Source: Shewanella khirikhana
GTDB lineage: Bacteria; Pseudomonadota; Gammaproteobacteria; Enterobacterales; Shewanellaceae
Length of the DNA: 64,000 nt
Direction of reading: 5' to 3'
Assembly (NCBI RefSeq): GCF_003957745.1
Contig: NZ_CP020373.1
Coordinates: 2,046,001-2,110,000 of the forward strand
This document shows, piece by piece, positions 43,687-52,772 of this stretch. A program made the position numbers and the translations under genes. The notes beneath the pieces are model-generated. The model was given only the letters and a program-made list of their open reading frames with translations, ran no database searches and had not been told where the DNA came from. The first letter of the stretch is position 1; every line of letters starts with the position of its first letter.

Positions 43687-44324
43687 TGAGTTGTCGCGTC
43701 GTCGTCCTTATCTCTGGCAGTGGCAGTAACCTGCAAGCCATTATCGACCAGTGCCATGGCCAACATGGTGTGGAGCTGGTTGGCGTTATCAGCAACAAGC
43801 CCGATGCCTATGGCCTGGTACGTGCCCATCACGCCGAGATAGACACCAGCTGCGTCATCGCCCGCAAGGGTGAGAAGCGTGCGGACTATGACGCGCGTCT
43901 GACCGAGGTGATTGAAGCCTACCAGCCCGATTTGATTGTGCTGGCTGGCTTTATGCGGATCCTCTCCGATGGATTCGTGACCCGCTACCTGGGTCGTATG
44001 CTCAATATTCATCCGTCACTGCTGCCCAAGTACACCGGCCTCGACACTCACCAGCGCGCCATTGACGCCGGTGACAGCGAGCACGGTGCCAGCGTGCACT
44101 TCGTTACCCCAGAGCTGGATGCGGGTCCTGTGGTGTTGCAGGCCAAGGTACCCATCTACGAAGGTGATGACGCTACCCTGCTGGCCGAGCGGGTTCATGA
44201 GCAGGAGCATGCCATCTACCCACTGGTGGTGAAATGGTTTGCTCAGGGCCGTCTTGCGATGAAAGACGACACTGCCTTCCTCGATGGCGATGCCATAGGC
44301 CCAGGCGGTTATGCGCCGGATTGA
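43686..44324 (+). CDS. purN: Phosphoribosylglycinamide formyltransferase 1
   Basis: 212 residues. It transfers the formyl group of 10-formyltetrahydrofolate to GAR, purine step three. Motifs: VLISGSGSNLQAIIDQC (substrate phosphate), LVLAGFMRIL-type ending, MLNIHPSLLPKYTGLDTHQ with the catalytic Asn and His, and GASVHFVTPELDAGPV with the catalytic Asp. It is coupled to purM through the TAATGA overlap. Confidence 0.98.
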   Translation: MSCRVVVLISGSGSNLQAIIDQCHGQHGVELVGVISNKPDAYGLVRAHHAEIDTSCVIARKGEKRADYDARLTEVIEAYQPDLIVLAGFMRILSDGFVTRYLGRMLNIHPSLLPKYTGLDTHQRAIDAGDSEHGASVHFVTPELDAGPVVLQAKVPIYEGDDATLLAERVHEQEHAIYPLVVKWFAQGRLAMKDDTAFLDGDAIGPGGYAPD

Positions 44325-44350
44325 TATCCGTTTTCACTGATCTGCACCCG

Positions 44351-44382
44351 CAAAAGAGGCCACCGGCCTCTTTTGTTTTTTT
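44351..44382 (+). terminator. Terminator of purMN
   Basis: CAAAAGAGGCC and GGCCTCTTTTG pair around ACC and are followed by seven T. Confidence 0.93.
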
Positions 44383-44528
44383 AGGTCACAGCAATATCCC
44401 AAGTCTCAGCCATGCATCTGTCTACTGTGGCAATTTTCAATCCGCCATTGAAAATGTGCACCAATTGGCATTAGATAGACAAGCCGTCCATTATTCTCTC
44501 CAGGGACGGGAGTCTTAAGGATTTTTCA

Positions 44529-45275
44529 ATGAAAAACATCATCTGTGATATCGACGGAGTTTTGCTTCACGACAACAAGCTGGTACCTGGCAGCGACAAG
44601 TTTATTCATCGCATTCTCGAGCAAGGCAATCCGCTGGTGATCCTCACCAACTACCCGGTGCAGACCGGCAAAGATCTGCAAAACCGCCTCGAAGCGGCAG
44701 GGATTAATGTGCCGGAAGAGTGTTTCTATACTGCCGCCATGGCTACGGCGGATTTTTTAAAGCATCAGCAGGGCAGCAAGGCCTTTGTGATTGGCGAAGG
44801 CGCCCTCACCCACGAGCTGTACAAGGCGGGCTTTACCATCACCGACATTAACCCCGACTTTGTGATTGTGGGTGAAACCCGCTCCTACAACTGGGACATG
44901 ATCCATAAAGCTGCCCGCTTCGTGGCCGCCGGTGCCCGCTTTATTGCCACCAATCCGGACACCCACGGCCCCGCGTATTCACCGGCCTGCGGCGCTCTGT
45001 GTGCCCCTATCGAGCGTATTACCGGCCGCAAACCCTTCTACGTGGGCAAGCCCAGCAGCTGGATAATACGCTCGGCGTTGAACCATATTAACGGCCATTC
45101 CGACAATACGGTGATCATCGGCGACAACATGCGCACCGATATTCTGGCGGGCTTCCAGGCGGGGCTTGAAACCATCCTGGTGCTCTCGGGCGTCAGTCGT
45201 CTCGAAGATATCGAAAAAGAGCCGTTTCGCCCCAATCACGTGTTTAACTGCGCCGGCGATATCGACGTGGTGTAA
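44529..45275 (+). CDS. nagD: HAD-IIA phosphatase, NagD-like
   Basis: 248 residues, E. coli NagD length. HAD motif I is CDIDGVLLHDN with the nucleophile and acid Asp; motif II is VILTNYP; Lys in FYVGKPSSWI; motif IV is IIGDNMRTDILAGFQAG. The C2-type cap lies between. NagD hydrolyses small phosphates, notably UMP, so a role near nucleotide genes is plausible, but the usual nag genes are absent here. An AAGGA ribosome site lies 9 bases before the ATG. Confidence 0.9.
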   Translation: MKNIICDIDGVLLHDNKLVPGSDKFIHRILEQGNPLVILTNYPVQTGKDLQNRLEAAGINVPEECFYTAAMATADFLKHQQGSKAFVIGEGALTHELYKAGFTITDINPDFVIVGETRSYNWDMIHKAARFVAAGARFIATNPDTHGPAYSPACGALCAPIERITGRKPFYVGKPSSWIIRSALNHINGHSDNTVIIGDNMRTDILAGFQAGLETILVLSGVSRLEDIEKEPFRPNHVFNCAGDIDVV

Positions 45276-45422
45276 CGGTTTGAAGCTGGCAGCAGCGCTG
45301 CCACAGTCACAAATTGACACTAAATTTTGGCCGTTTGCCTTGTCACAGGTAAGCGGCCTTTGTCATTATGGGCGCCGCAATCAAATTCAAACAAAAACAA
45401 CACAAAAATAACAAGGTACCCT

Positions 45423-47051
45423 ATGAAACCTTTGCTCCCGCTGGGGCTTTTGCTGCTTACCTCCTGCTCCCAGGGCGGTATGGTCAGCCAAAAAGTGCCA
45501 GAGCCGGACTTCAATGAGGCCCGTTTCCGTAATGATATCAAAGTGCTGTCATCCGACGCCTTTGAAGGCAGAGCCCCCACCACCCAGGGCGAAACCCTCA
45601 CCCTCGATTATCTGACCACTGCCTTTAAGGCCGCCGGACTCAAGGGCGCCAACAACGGCAGCTTTTTACAAAGCGTGCCCATGGTGACCTACACCGCATC
45701 AGAGCAGCAAAGCATTCGCCTCGGCAGTTTGCACCCCGCCTATAGCAAAGACATAGTGCTTGGCAGCCGCCATAACAATCAGGGCATCGATATCAAGGAT
45801 GCACCTCTGGTGTTTGTCGGCTACGGCATCAAGGCCCCCGAATATGGCTGGGACGACTACGCCGGGCTCGATATGAACGGCAAGATTGCTGTTATTCTGG
45901 TGAACGACCCGGGTTTTGCGCTGCCTGAAAGTGGCAAGTTCAAAGGCAAAGCCATGACCTACTACGGTCGCTGGGACTACAAATTTGCCGAAGCTGGCCG
46001 CCAGGGAGCCCTTGGCGCCATCATCATCCACGACACGGCGCCTGCGTCTTACCCCTGGTCTGTGGTGGAAAACAGCTGGACTGGCCCGCAGCAGGATCTG
46101 GTTTCCAGCCCGGATGCTGCTCCCCGGGTTCAGGTAGAAGGTTGGATGCAGCTGGAAACCGCCAAGGCGCTGTTTGCCGAAGCCAATCTCTCCCTCGATA
46201 TCCTCAGCAAAGCAGCAGCCCAGCACTCACTCAATCAGCCCCTTGGCAAAAGCGCCGATATCGCCTTTGCCAACAGTGCCAGTTTCTCTGACAGCCACAA
46301 TCTGGTCGCCACCCTGCCCGGCACCGACAAGGCCGACGAGCATATCCTCTTTACCGCCCACTGGGACCATATCGGCAAAGATGACAGCCGCGAGGGCGAC
46401 AAAATCTATAACGGCGCCCTGGATAATGCCTCGGGCGTAGCGGGCATTCTCGAAATTGCGCGTCAGTTCGCGGCGCTCGATGCCATGGGCTTTAAAAACC
46501 GTCGCTCATTGACCTTTATCGCCACCACCGGCGAAGAACAGGGACTGCTGGGCTCACGCTATTATGCCGCCCACCCGCTGTTCCCCATCGATAACAGCAT
46601 TGCAGTGCTGAACCTTGACTCCACCAATGTGTATGGCCGCACCAAAGACTTCACCATAGTCGGTAAGGGCCAATCGCAGCTGGAAGACTACCTCACCTCC
46701 GCCGCCAAAGCTCAGGGCCGCGAAGCCGTGCCGGAGAAGAACCCGGCCTCCGGCGGCTTTTTCCGCTCTGACCATTTCAGCTTTGCCAAGCTTGGCGTAC
46801 CTGCGGTATTTGCCGGTGGCGGCAGCATCCCGGTTGATGAGGCCACCGCCGCCTACAAGCAGGAAATGCAGGCCAAGATGAAAGGCTGCTACCACAATGT
46901 CTGTGATGAATACCGCGCCGAGTGGGATTTATCCGGCGCGCTGGAGGATATGGCGGTGTTTTATGAAGTGGCCCGTGAACTTGCCAACAACGAACACCGC
47001 CCCGGCTATTACCAGCGCAGCGAGTTTTATCCGTTAAGACCGGCGAACTGA
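45423..47051 (+). CDS. M28-family zinc aminopeptidase lipoprotein
   Basis: 542 residues from the ATG at 45423 (AAGG upstream); a longer reading from 45327 would place the signal sequence inside. The N-terminus MKPLLPLGLLLLTSCSQGG has a lipobox TSC at about residue 15. A PA domain (about 110-270, GIDIKDAPLVFVGYGIKAPEY) is followed by the M28 catalytic part: ILFTAHWDHIGKDDS (zinc His), IYNGALDNASGVAGILEIA (bridging Asp), FIATTGEEQGLLGSRYYAA (catalytic Glu and zinc Glu) and FFRSDHFSFAKLGVPAVF (zinc His). It removes N-terminal residues from peptides, in or facing the periplasm. Confidence 0.94.
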   Translation: MKPLLPLGLLLLTSCSQGGMVSQKVPEPDFNEARFRNDIKVLSSDAFEGRAPTTQGETLTLDYLTTAFKAAGLKGANNGSFLQSVPMVTYTASEQQSIRLGSLHPAYSKDIVLGSRHNNQGIDIKDAPLVFVGYGIKAPEYGWDDYAGLDMNGKIAVILVNDPGFALPESGKFKGKAMTYYGRWDYKFAEAGRQGALGAIIIHDTAPASYPWSVVENSWTGPQQDLVSSPDAAPRVQVEGWMQLETAKALFAEANLSLDILSKAAAQHSLNQPLGKSADIAFANSASFSDSHNLVATLPGTDKADEHILFTAHWDHIGKDDSREGDKIYNGALDNASGVAGILEIARQFAALDAMGFKNRRSLTFIATTGEEQGLLGSRYYAAHPLFPIDNSIAVLNLDSTNVYGRTKDFTIVGKGQSQLEDYLTSAAKAQGREAVPEKNPASGGFFRSDHFSFAKLGVPAVFAGGGSIPVDEATAAYKQEMQAKMKGCYHNVCDEYRAEWDLSGALEDMAVFYEVARELANNEHRPGYYQRSEFYPLRPAN

Positions 47052-47396
47052 GTTCAGTAGGCTTTTGTCAGCAACAAGGTTAACTAAACAGGGCATCTTC
47101 GGATGCCCTGTTTGTTTTGTGTGCAAACAACTCAAAACAGCAAAAAGTTGCAGTGCTGCCAAGCGGTTGCCGATCTGCCAATCCCAGTCGGCTTCACCCC
47201 CCCAAAAATCCAGCATCATCAAAATCTTGTGCGTAATTTTGGCGTTTCATCATTTTTTGAGGCGCAAATCTCGCGATCACACCACCAAAAAACCAATTTA
47301 AATGTCGATTCATCAGTTTTTGTGTTTGCGTATTGAAGATTTCGCTGGCAAAGTGGCTAAACATTGATGCTCAGGAAGTAAAGTGCGGAGTTTGTT
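47052..47396. other. Intergenic region before asnB
   Basis: 345 bases without a supported gene. It contains the peptidase terminator (47086-47118), then AT-rich sequence that must hold the asnB promoter. I see no clear hexamer pair. Confidence 0.5.
47086..47118 (+). terminator. Terminator of the M28 peptidase gene
   Basis: AAACAGGGCATC and GATGCCCTGTTT pair around TTCG and are followed by GTTTTG. Confidence 0.9.
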
Positions 47397-49061
47397 ATGT
47401 GTTCGATTTTTGCCATTCTCGATATCCAGTCCGATGCCAAAGCCATGCGCCAGGTGGCATTGGAAATGTCCAAGCTGCTGCGTCACCGCGGCCCCGACTG
47501 GTCAGGTATCTATGCCGATGACCACGCAGTATTGGCCCACGAGCGCCTTGCCATTGTCGACATTGAACACGGTGCCCAGCCACTGCTGAGCGAAGACGGC
47601 AGCCTGGTGCTGGCGGTAAACGGCGAAATCTACAACCACAAAGAACTCAAAGCCGAGCTTGGCGACAAGTACAGCTATCAGACCAACAGTGACTGCGAGG
47701 TGATCCTGTCGCTGTATCAGGAATATGGCAGCGACTTCCTCGACAAACTCAACGGCATCTTCGCCTTTGTGCTCTACGACAAGGCCAAGGGTACCTACCT
47801 GATTGGTCGCGACCATATCGGCATCATTCCGCTTTACACTGGCCGCGACGCCCAGGGCAACTTCTACGTGGCTTCTGAAATGAAGGCGCTGGTGCCCGTG
47901 TGTAAAACCGTGGAAACCTTCGCTCCCGGTCACTACCAGTCAAGCAGCGACGCCGCGCCCGTACACTACTATCAGCGTGACTGGAAATCCTATGATGCCG
48001 TGGCCGAGAACGAGGCCAGCGTGGATGAGCTGCGCGCCGCACTGGAAGCTGCGGTCAAGCGCCAGCTGATGTCAGACGTGCCTTATGGGGTGCTGCTCTC
48101 GGGCGGTCTTGATTCCTCTATCGTTTCCGCCATCACCCAAACCTTTGCCAAACGTCGCATCGAAGATGACGATGAAAGCGAAGCCTGGTGGCCACAGCTG
48201 CACTCCTTTGCCGTGGGTCTTAAAGGCTCGCCGGATCTGGCAGCCTCCCGCAAGGTGGCGGACGCCATTGGCACCATTCACCACGAAATCCATTTCACCT
48301 TCCAGGAAGGATTGGATGCCATCAAGGACGTGATTTTTCACCTTGAAACCTACGATGTGACCACCATTCGCGCCGCCACCCCTATGTATCTGATGGCACG
48401 TAAAATCAAGGCGATGGGCATTAAGATGGTGCTATCAGGTGAAGGTGCCGACGAGCTTTTTGGTGGCTACCTGTATTTCCACAAGGCGCCAAACCCACAG
48501 GCCTTCCACGAGGAGCTGGTGCGTAAACTCGACAAGCTGCACCTGTTCGACTGCCTGCGTGCCAACAAGGCCATGGCGGCCTGGGGTCTGGAAGCGCGGG
48601 TGCCCTTCCTCGACAAAGAATTCATGGACGTAGCAATGCGCTTAAACCCTGCCGCCAAGATGTCCGGCAAGGGCAAAATCGAGAAGCACATTCTGCGTGA
48701 AGCCTTTGAGCATAAGCTGCCAGCTGAGATTGCCTGGCGTCAGAAGGAGCAATTCAGTGATGGCGTAGGCTACAGCTGGATTGATGGTCTCAAGGAGCAG
48801 GCTGCCGCTCAGGTGGATGATTTGCAGCTCGCCAACGCCCGCTTCCGCTTCCCGCACAACACGCCGGAAACCAAGGAAGCTTACTTCTATCGCTGCTTCT
48901 TTGAAGAGCTGTTCCCGCTGGAGTCTGCTGCGCTGACCGTCCCCGGTGGCAAGAGTGTCGCCTGCTCTACCCCAGAGGCGCTTGCCTGGGATGAAAGCCT
49001 GCAAGGCATTATCGACCCCTCCGGCCGCGCAGTGCGTGAAGTGCACGCTCAAAGTTACTGA
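47397..49061 (+). CDS. asnB: Asparagine synthase B (glutamine-hydrolysing)
   Basis: 554 residues, as in E. coli AsnB. The glutaminase nucleophile is Cys2 (MCSIFAILDIQ), followed by LRHRGPDWSGIYADDHAVLAH in pieces and AVNGEIYNHKELK. The synthetase half has the ATP-binding GVLLSGGLDSSIVSAI and the downstream LSGEGADELFGGY. It converts aspartate, glutamine and ATP to asparagine. It stands alone, ended by a strong terminator. Confidence 0.97.
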   Translation: MCSIFAILDIQSDAKAMRQVALEMSKLLRHRGPDWSGIYADDHAVLAHERLAIVDIEHGAQPLLSEDGSLVLAVNGEIYNHKELKAELGDKYSYQTNSDCEVILSLYQEYGSDFLDKLNGIFAFVLYDKAKGTYLIGRDHIGIIPLYTGRDAQGNFYVASEMKALVPVCKTVETFAPGHYQSSSDAAPVHYYQRDWKSYDAVAENEASVDELRAALEAAVKRQLMSDVPYGVLLSGGLDSSIVSAITQTFAKRRIEDDDESEAWWPQLHSFAVGLKGSPDLAASRKVADAIGTIHHEIHFTFQEGLDAIKDVIFHLETYDVTTIRAATPMYLMARKIKAMGIKMVLSGEGADELFGGYLYFHKAPNPQAFHEELVRKLDKLHLFDCLRANKAMAAWGLEARVPFLDKEFMDVAMRLNPAAKMSGKGKIEKHILREAFEHKLPAEIAWRQKEQFSDGVGYSWIDGLKEQAAAQVDDLQLANARFRFPHNTPETKEAYFYRCFFEELFPLESAALTVPGGKSVACSTPEALAWDESLQGIIDPSGRAVREVHAQSY

Positions 49062-49074
49062 TAATCAGCAATGT

Positions 49075-49101
49075 AAAAGCCCCGCGATTGCGGGGCTTTT
49101 T
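49075..49101. terminator. Bidirectional terminator between asnB and the DUF1289 gene
   Basis: AAAAGCCCCGC and GCGGGGCTTTT pair around GATT, with T-runs on both strands. Confidence 0.93.
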
Positions 49102-49143
49102 GTTATCTTTGCCAGCGCTTTGAAGCATAACTGCGCTCAAACG

Positions 49144-49344
49144 CTACTCGTCCTGTATTCTGCCGCGCCAGCAACGTTCCATTGCCTCTAAACGGGTAAA
49201 AGCCTGCTTGAGAATAAGCTCCCGCGCGGCGCTGTCTGCCAGGTGCCAATCGAGGATTTCCTGATAACTGCGGCCACAGCCGATACAGATGTCGTCATCG
49301 TTAAGGCAACAGTTGCGTACACAGGGCGACGGGACCTTGTCCAT
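49144..49344 (-). CDS. DUF1289 family protein
   Basis: 66 residues. The N-terminal cysteine pattern SPCVRNCCLNDDDICIGCGRS defines DUF1289, a small family with a probable metal- or iron-sulfur-binding Cys cluster and no assigned function, often followed by W-x-x-L/E as here. It starts 8 bases after the upstream isomerase gene, so the two are probably co-transcribed. Confidence 0.85.
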   Translation of the reverse strand: MDKVPSPCVRNCCLNDDDICIGCGRSYQEILDWHLADSAARELILKQAFTRLEAMERCWRGRIQDE

Positions 49345-49352
49345 TGCCAGTC

Positions 49353-49694
49353 TCAGGCGAGCTTCTTCATGTAGTGCGCCTGTACAAGCTCGCGCACTTC
49401 CATGGTCAGGCTCGATGCCACCACATCCGCCGCGGCAATGGCATCAGCGACCGCTTGCATCAGTGCCAGTTTCTGCTCGCTGCTGCGGCCGGGCATAATG
49501 GCAATATCCACATGGATAAAGCTGTCATCGCCCTGACCGGTGAGCGCCGCATCGGCCCTGTGGGCGCGGGTTTTCACCGACACAGGGTCAAACAGACCGC
49601 TTTGCAGCATGGCGCCATGGCAGGCTTCAGTGAGCTTTTGAGCCAGCTCGTCGCCCATTAAATTAGGCGAAAAATCAATCACACAATGTGGCAC
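49353..49694 (-). CDS. 5-carboxymethyl-2-hydroxymuconate isomerase-family protein
   Basis: 113 residues, tautomerase-like CHMI family. The N-terminal Pro2 (MPHCVIDFSPNL) is the family catalytic base, and FIHVDIAIMPGRSSEQKLAL fits the core. In full homoprotocatechuate pathways it isomerises 5-carboxymethyl-2-hydroxymuconate, but no other hpa genes are present here, so the substrate is open. It lies 8 bases after the VOC gene in a three-gene set. Confidence 0.85.
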   Translation of the reverse strand: MPHCVIDFSPNLMGDELAQKLTEACHGAMLQSGLFDPVSVKTRAHRADAALTGQGDDSFIHVDIAIMPGRSSEQKLALMQAVADAIAAADVVASSLTMEVRELVQAHYMKKLA

Positions 49695-49702
49695 TTGCTC
49701 TC

Positions 49703-50050
49703 CTATTCTGACCAGACGGCATACTCGTTGCCGCTGGGACAGACAAAATGAAAACGGCGACCGCCGGGGAAGCTGAACACCGAGCGCACAATGCGACCGC
49801 CATGGTGCATGATGTGCTCTTGCTTCAGGGCAAGGTTGTCGCTGTAAAGCACGATAAGGGGCGCCGCCTGGGCGCTGAAACTGGCAGGGGCCTGATAGAA
49901 GCCACCATCGATTCCGACATCGAGAAAGCAGCTGTATTCAGGGCCGTAATCCATAAACTGCCAACCGAAGGCGGCGGCAAAGAAGGCTTTGGTGGCGTTA
50001 AGGTCCCGGCAGGGGATCTCAAGATAGTTGATGCAATCGACCCGGTTCAT
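49703..50050 (-). CDS. VOC (glyoxalase/dioxygenase) superfamily protein
   Basis: 115 residues from the ATG at 50050, which has GGGAG upstream; upstream extension to 50128 lacks a ribosome site. A single VOC unit pair is visible: INYLEIPCRDLNATKAFFAAAFGW at the start and FPGGRRFHFVCPSGNEYAVWS at the end. Enzymatic function is unknown. It is first in a set with the isomerase-like and DUF1289 genes. Confidence 0.85.
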   Translation of the reverse strand: MNRVDCINYLEIPCRDLNATKAFFAAAFGWQFMDYGPEYSCFLDVGIDGGFYQAPASFSAQAAPLIVLYSDNLALKQEHIMHHGGRIVRSVFSFPGGRRFHFVCPSGNEYAVWSE

Positions 50051-50170
50051 ACTGCGCTCCCTTTCACAGTCATGCTGAGCGTCCTGCGCGGCCCAAAGTT
50101 CACACTTACGGCGGCTCACGACGTGCAAGTCAGGTGTCGGGGCGCTTCATGCGCCCCATTCAACGCCAGT

Positions 50171-50875
50171 TTATCCCTGCAGCAATCCGGCAACAAGACC
50201 GATGAGACCGCCAAATACGCCGCCCCAGACCACCAGCCAACCCAAATGCTCGCGGATCATCTCCTGCACCAGGGTTTTCACCAGCTCGGGGGTCAGTTCA
50301 TCCAGTCGGCTTTGCACGATTTGAGCTATCTGCCCTTTGAAATCACTGAGCATTTGCGGGCTTTCCAACTCATTGACCAAAAGCTCATGGAAGCTGTCGG
50401 AGCTCGCGATTTCAGCCAACGAGGCCTTCATCTTTTCTTCGAAGGGTGCCTTCATGGGTTCGAGCGCTTCCACGCCGCCAAACATGGACAACATGCCGCC
50501 AAAGGATGATTGCGCCACTGTGGCCACTAACGCATCGAAAGCGGGGCTTAAATCAATTTTGTCGATGACGGGGGTCAGATCCAGCATCTTGCTGCCTGCC
50601 TGACCACTTAAGAAACGGTCGATGTTTTCGTCAGTAAAAAACTGACTCATCATCAGATTGTGAATGGCTGTTTTAAAGGCTTCAAACTTGGCAGGAATAA
50701 CCCCGGAACCATACAGGCCCGGCACCTTTTCAAACAGCATATGAATGGCAAGTTCATTGGTAATCGCGCCCGACAGCGAGAACAGGCCGACAGAGGTGAC
50801 AAGGGGCTGGCCCGTGGCCAAGCCTGCCGCCGTGACCGCTGCGGCCACACCATTGGTTACCAAACCTTTGTTCAT
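50171..50875 (-). CDS. DUF445 family membrane-associated protein
   Basis: 234 residues. The N-terminal part (LVTSVGLFSLSGAITNELAIHMLFEKVPGLYGSGVIP in pieces) is the DUF445/YheB signature, the C-terminal hydrophobic segment (WLVVWGGVFGGLIGLVAGLLQG) is a membrane anchor, and the middle is helical. The biological role of the family is not established. A 7-bp hairpin (50139-50157) follows the stop but lacks a T-run. Confidence 0.82.
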   Translation of the reverse strand: MNKGLVTNGVAAAVTAAGLATGQPLVTSVGLFSLSGAITNELAIHMLFEKVPGLYGSGVIPAKFEAFKTAIHNLMMSQFFTDENIDRFLSGQAGSKMLDLTPVIDKIDLSPAFDALVATVAQSSFGGMLSMFGGVEALEPMKAPFEEKMKASLAEIASSDSFHELLVNELESPQMLSDFKGQIAQIVQSRLDELTPELVKTLVQEMIREHLGWLVVWGGVFGGLIGLVAGLLQG

Positions 50876-50945
50876 CGGATCCCCCGGTTGGACTATGCAA
50901 AAATCGGCGGCATTTTAGCAAGTTGTCCAACCAAGTCCAACGCCC

Positions 50946-51374
50946 TTAGCGGGAAGCGAGCAGCTGATAGATGTTGCGATCGCCAGTGTCGGTGTCGAGT
51001 GCCACTGAGGTGGAATCATCCACCAGGGTGCGACGAACAATCAGCACGTCGGTTTCGCCGGCAAGCTCCATGGCCTTGTCGGCCAGCATTTGGGCCACAC
51101 CGCGGTCACGATAGGCTGGGGTCACATAGCTGTCATCAAAGTACCAAATAGGCTTCAAATGCAGCGATGAAAATGAGGGGTATAACTGAATGAACCCGAC
51201 AGCATTGTGCTCGTCCAGTGCCACAAAGATCACCGAGTCATTTTCGCAAAGGCGGCTGGCAATAAACTCCCTCACCCCAATGGGATCGGACTCTTTGCCC
51301 AGGCTCTGGCGATAGGCGTTGAACAGCGGAACCAGATTGTCGAGATCGTTTTCGGAGGCTAAACGTATTTGCAT
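50946..51374 (-). CDS. GNAT-family acetyltransferase
   Basis: 142 residues. The fold runs from IRLASENDLDNLVPLFNAYRQ to the acetyl-CoA pyrophosphate loop YRDRGVAQMLADKAMELA (R-x-x-G-x-A), followed by TDVLIVRRTLVDDSTS. It moves an acetyl group to an unknown amine. It stands alone. Confidence 0.88.
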   Translation of the reverse strand: MQIRLASENDLDNLVPLFNAYRQSLGKESDPIGVREFIASRLCENDSVIFVALDEHNAVGFIQLYPSFSSLHLKPIWYFDDSYVTPAYRDRGVAQMLADKAMELAGETDVLIVRRTLVDDSTSVALDTDTGDRNIYQLLASR

Positions 51375-51492
51375 GCTTCTTCCTTGAATTTACCTATGCT
51401 CCAGACGTCCGGAACGACTTCAAGGAAACTTAACATAATGAAATTAAAAAAGACACTGCAACCTTTATCCGCCTTTGGTGCAATAAATCCGC

Positions 51493-52509
51493 CTATTTAC
51501 GGGGCCGTTTGCGAAGGTCGCGATACTCGAACGACTGGCTGTGAATACGCTCCATATCCAGTGCACTCAAAAACGCATATTCGGTGACCTTGGCTACCAT
51601 ATCCGGCTCGCCAAACAGAAACAGACGCTTATCGCGGCCCAGTTCATGGCGCTCTTTGAGCACTTCGGGTACACCAATCAGCCGCACGCGGTTGTTGTCG
51701 ATACGCTCTTTGTCACTCTGGGCGGCAATCAGCCCCTGATAAAACAGATTGCGATGCTCGAGCATCAGTTTTAGCAGCGGCCGGTGCAGATACAAATCGT
51801 CGAGATACTTACCCCAATGGTACAGATGGATCGGCTTTTCATGGCCAGCGAGCAAGGCCGCCTGCACCATGCCAAGCGCCGGGCCGATTCCTGTACCAAA
51901 GGCCACCACAATAAGCTCGTCATTAAGATACTCACTGCGATAATCGCAGCGTCCCCAGGGGCGGGTCAGCATCAGGGTGTCGCCCACGTTGGCTTGCTGG
52001 CACAGCCACTGGCTGAACTGGCCATTGCGCTTACGCCGGATATGAAACGCGATTGTGCCCTCACCCAGCCCAGGCGCAATGCCATAGGTTCGGCCCATAC
52101 CAGCACTTTGGCCATCTTCGCCAGGCGCCCTGAGCCCAACACACAGGCCCGCATGAAACCCGGTCGCATCCTGTGGCCTTAACACCAGCCTGAGCACATC
52201 GGCGCCAATGGATTGCTTATCCAGCAGCCTGGCTGGCATTAACACCGCCTCATTGGGCACTGATAACTTCATGCCTTCTTTGGGCACGCACTGGCAGGCA
52301 AACAGCAGCCCCTCGGCTTTGAGATCTGGCTCAAGCCCCTTTTGCGCCCTGGCTGGAGCCAGACCTTCATCCAGCTTCAATAGGCAGCAGCGGCACAGGC
52401 CTTTGGTGCAGGAATAATTATGGGGATGACCCGCCCGTTTAAGGCTGGAAAGAATGGTTTCGCCGGGCTCGGCATGAAAGCGCTGGTTATCCAGAAAAAA
52501 CAGCGTCAT
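51493..52509 (-). CDS. Ferredoxin-type 2Fe-2S / FAD-NAD(P) reductase
   Basis: 338 residues from the ATG at 52509 (AGGGAG upstream). The N-terminal plant-type 2Fe-2S domain (1-85) has the cysteines C-T-K-G-L-C-R-C-C (C-x4-C-x2-C) and a fourth in LLFACQCVP. An FNR-like FAD barrel (about 95-195, GLCVGLRAPG) and a NAD(P) domain (VVAFGTGIGPALGMVQAALL to LFLFGEPDMV) follow. This layout resembles the reductase components of oxygenases, but no oxygenase gene is near, so the electron acceptor is unknown. Confidence 0.85.
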   Translation of the reverse strand: MTLFFLDNQRFHAEPGETILSSLKRAGHPHNYSCTKGLCRCCLLKLDEGLAPARAQKGLEPDLKAEGLLFACQCVPKEGMKLSVPNEAVLMPARLLDKQSIGADVLRLVLRPQDATGFHAGLCVGLRAPGEDGQSAGMGRTYGIAPGLGEGTIAFHIRRKRNGQFSQWLCQQANVGDTLMLTRPWGRCDYRSEYLNDELIVVAFGTGIGPALGMVQAALLAGHEKPIHLYHWGKYLDDLYLHRPLLKLMLEHRNLFYQGLIAAQSDKERIDNNRVRLIGVPEVLKERHELGRDKRLFLFGEPDMVAKVTEYAFLSALDMERIHSQSFEYRDLRKRPRK

Positions 52510-52691
52510 AGCTTGTGTGGCTCTCCCTGCCGGGGAAGGAATTCGAACGCCCCAAGATGCTGACATTGGTTGTCAAAGTCAAGTGAACCTTAGGTGTTAT
52601 CCTTGTCGGCGGCGATTTTACGGGCACCGATCACCTGTTCGACCTTCAGATTAGGCTCCCGGTTCCTGAACTCAGCCTGTAACCCTGACTT

Positions 52692-52763
52692 TTTCTGAAC
52701 CTTCTATCTGCGCTTTCGTCTGAGCTTTTGTCTGAGTTTTTGTCTGAGTTTTCGACTGAACTT
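52692..52763 (-). repeat. Degenerate 12-bp tandem repeat, six units, after a stop codon
   Basis: On the minus strand, beginning nine bases after the TAG of the CbiM-like gene: AAGTTCAGTCGA, AAACTCAGACAA (twice), AAGCTCAGACGA, AAGCGCAGATAG, AAGGTTCAGAAA. The two central units are identical. Confidence 0.75.
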
Positions 52764-52772
52764 GCACTGTGC

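Noticed and set aside
45328..45361. Hairpin GGCCGTTTGCC / GGTAAGCGGCC after the nagD-like gene
   Set aside because: Two wobble pairs, an 8-base or longer loop and only three T make a terminator call weak.
50139..50157. GGGGCGC/GCGCCCC hairpin after the DUF445 gene as a terminator
   Set aside because: No T-run follows on the minus strand.
51439..51587. Possible 49-residue plus-strand gene starting MKLKKTLQPLSAF
   Set aside because: It has a passable ribosome site but overlaps the end of the ferredoxin-reductase gene on the other strand and matches no family I know.
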